Source: Gelidibacter sp039916245
GTDB taxonomy: Bacteria > Bacteroidota > Bacteroidia > Flavobacteriales > Flavobacteriaceae
Reading direction: 5' to 3'
Length of the DNA: 6,953 nucleotides
Assembly (NCBI RefSeq): GCF_039916245.1
Contig: NZ_JBDSLS010000189.1
Span: 1 to 6,953 of the forward strand
Shown here: positions 5,929 to 6,953 of the stretch, one piece after another
Layout of the letters: the number at the start of each line of letters is the position of its first letter
Numbering within the stretch: position 1 is the first letter of the stretch
Notes under the pieces: model-generated
Told to the model about the DNA's origin: nothing
What the model saw: the letters and a program-made list of their open reading frames with translations, nothing else
The model's database searches: none
Program-made: the position numbers and the translations under genes

Positions 5929-6450
5929 CTACCCCTTCTGCCCCACAAAGTTTTGACTAGCATGCTTAAACAAAACATTAAAGGTGGTCAAACTGCCGTA
6001 ACTTCTGGTAATATATTGCTGCAGCTCAATCTTTTCTTGTTCGTCGAGCTTACTGCTATTGATTTTTTGCTCCATCACACGCAAACGGTCACGAACCATC
6101 GTGATTTTATGAAAAAACGTATCAATAGGCACTTCACTCGATTTTAGATTAGAATCTCCCGGCTGTAAAATGAGTTTGCCACCTTTCCACTTATCAGCGA
6201 TGGTCACGACTTCGCTCACGTCGCTCCATTTCTTCAAAATAGATTTTAGAGTAGTTTCCACTTCATGAAAACTGATGGTATCTACATCATCTTCTGCGGC
6301 TTCGATGACTTCAAATTCCGAATCGAGGTCAATCGTTTCTAATCCGCTGTCAATAAATGTTACCCAATAATGTTTTGAGGTGACGTTGGTTACGACGCCT
6401 TTGCCAAATTCTGGGTGGTTTATTCTGGAGCTAATTCCTAGTAATTGCAT
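5929..6450 (-). CDS. Conserved small protein with Tudor/SH3-like N-terminus, function unknown
   Basis: The 173-residue soluble protein (from the ATG at 6450) begins MQLLGISSRINHPEFGKG, and residues 10-45 follow the pattern HPxFGxGVV...YWVTFIDSGLETIDL. That pattern is like the Tudor/SH3-type barrel at the end of UvrD/PcrA helicases and in CarD-like proteins, which bind RNA polymerase or nucleic acid. The remainder is largely helical and charged: a KSILKKWSDV segment, a middle KWKGGKLILQPGD, and a long helix near VRDRLRVMEQKINSSKLDEQ. There is no signal peptide or membrane segment. I recall close relatives as hypothetical proteins in flavobacteria. In-frame starts also exist at ATG 6468 and GTG 6474, but both lie in the palindrome at 6467-6486; the start at 6450 places the HPEFGKG motif close to the N-terminus, as expected. 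A link to transcription or DNA repair is inference. Confidence 0.78.
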   Translation of the reverse strand: MQLLGISSRINHPEFGKGVVTNVTSKHYWVTFIDSGLETIDLDSEFEVIEAAEDDVDTISFHEVETTLKSILKKWSDVSEVVTIADKWKGGKLILQPGDSNLKSSEVPIDTFFHKITMVRDRLRVMEQKINSSKLDEQEKIELQQYITRSYGSLTTFNVLFKHASQNFVGQKG

Positions 6451-6466
6451 TGAAAAATGTTTTTTC

Positions 6467-6486
6467 ATTCCCACGAAGGAGGGAAT
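6467..6486. repeat. Small palindromic intergenic repeat (ATTCCC...GGGAAT)
   Basis: ATTCCC (6467-6472) and GGGAAT (6481-6486) pair perfectly around CGAAGG, where one more C-G pair can form. This resembles the ATTCCYGCCTTCGCRGGAAT palindromes that I recall scattered between genes of many Bacteroidota. It sits directly upstream of the preferred start at 6450, so it would be in the leader of that gene. Confidence 0.6.
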
Positions 6487-6953
6487 CTATGTTAGATTAT
6501 ATTTATAATTTTCATTTCTCCGATACTATGCTCCATCCATAGAGCAAAGCACTTTTTGTAATGAACCACAAGTATATTACTTTTTTTAAAGTATTTAAAA
6601 CTGAAGCATATATTTATAATCACTATTGTCCGAAAAAGAATTAAGACACTTCGACAAGCTCAGTAACCGCTGCCTCGCTGATAGAACCAAGAACAAAGAC
6701 TAACCACGTAATTAATTGAAAATAAGGGCTGTGAAATTCATAATTAGAATGGGTTATGATGATTTAGCAATAGTTTTCAAAAAACCTCGAAATGAAGGAG
6801 ATTGAGGGTCAAAAACATTGAAACACCTTTATTTATCTCTATTCTTAGTAGATCAACGCAGCTTTAATCTGTCAACAATGATTTATAATCGATTTTATTT
6901 CGACTAAACACTTCATGATTTTCATATTTTAGAAATTGTAACCACTAAAAACC
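6487..6953. other. AT-rich stretch without a supported gene
   Basis: No open frame here has recognisable content. Visible elements are two mutually exclusive small hairpins (CTATG 6526-6530 / CATAG 6538-6542 and TGCTC 6529-6533 / GAGCA 6542-6546), a 27-codon frame at 6561-6644, and a frame from 6716 to 6907 broken by one TGA at 6803-6805. No promoter box for the gene at 5929-6450 was found in it. A gene may begin beyond the right edge. Confidence 0.5.
6647..6664. repeat. Dispersed intergenic motif CACTTCGACAAGCTCAGT
   Basis: This 18-base sequence matches a motif I recall as common between genes of Bacteroidota and some other bacteria, often written CTTCGACAAGCTCAG. Its ends (ACT/AGT) are complementary but the interior pairs poorly. 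Only one copy is in the window, so its repeat nature rests on memory. Confidence 0.45.

Noticed and set aside
6561..6644. 27-codon open frame beginning MNHKYITFF
   Set aside because: It is short, in AT-rich DNA, and has no family match; a faint likeness to transposase N-termini is not enough to claim an insertion-sequence remnant.
6779..6808. Minus-strand CCTC...GAGG followed by a run of T as a terminator
   Set aside because: The stem has only four base pairs with a loop of about 15 bases, too weak to call.

Overview
The window looks like ordinary chromosome from a low-GC member of the Bacteroidota, most likely a flavobacterium. The grounds are AT-rich sequence, no Shine-Dalgarno motifs before the genes, several matches to the Bacteroidota promoter -7 box (TAnnTTTG), and protein types and intergenic repeats that I recall from Flavobacteriaceae. 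I ran no database search, so the taxonomy is an inference.

Layout, left to right. Positions 1-1425 (minus): a class V aminotransferase / cysteine desulfurase-like PLP enzyme, complete at its N-terminus and cut by the window edge near its C-terminus. A 120-base leader (1426-1545) precedes it, with a promoter-like box, stem-loops and a 25-codon open frame. Positions 1546-2934 (minus): an alpha-D-phosphohexomutase, probably GlmM. It follows without a single spare base a membrane acyltransferase of the acyltransferase-3 family (2935-4023, minus, non-ATG start), so these two form an operon. Diverging from them, with only 19 bases between start codons, is an AcpH-like acyl-carrier-protein phosphodiesterase (4043-4648, plus). 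After a large imperfect inverted repeat (4667-4760) comes a membrane-anchored protein of unknown function (4803-5522, plus). It converges on a small protein with a Tudor/SH3-like N-terminus (5929-6450, minus). The last 470 bases hold no gene I can support.

How the genes may work together: GlmM makes glucosamine-1-phosphate for UDP-GlcNAc, and the coupled acyltransferase could decorate a surface glycan. AcpH would act on acyl carrier protein and the aminotransferase on cysteine or a related amino acid. Apart from the glmM-acyltransferase pair, nothing ties the genes into one pathway.

I found no new defence, mobile or biosynthetic system. The most unusual material is intergenic. The 406-base gap between the convergent genes is a degenerate array phased at seven bases: CAGTNNN heptamers read in the sense direction just after the stop codon of each convergent gene, the intervening blocks are duplicated 147 bases (21 x 7) apart, and a 21-base unit related to the 4667-4760 inverted repeat lies between the blocks.
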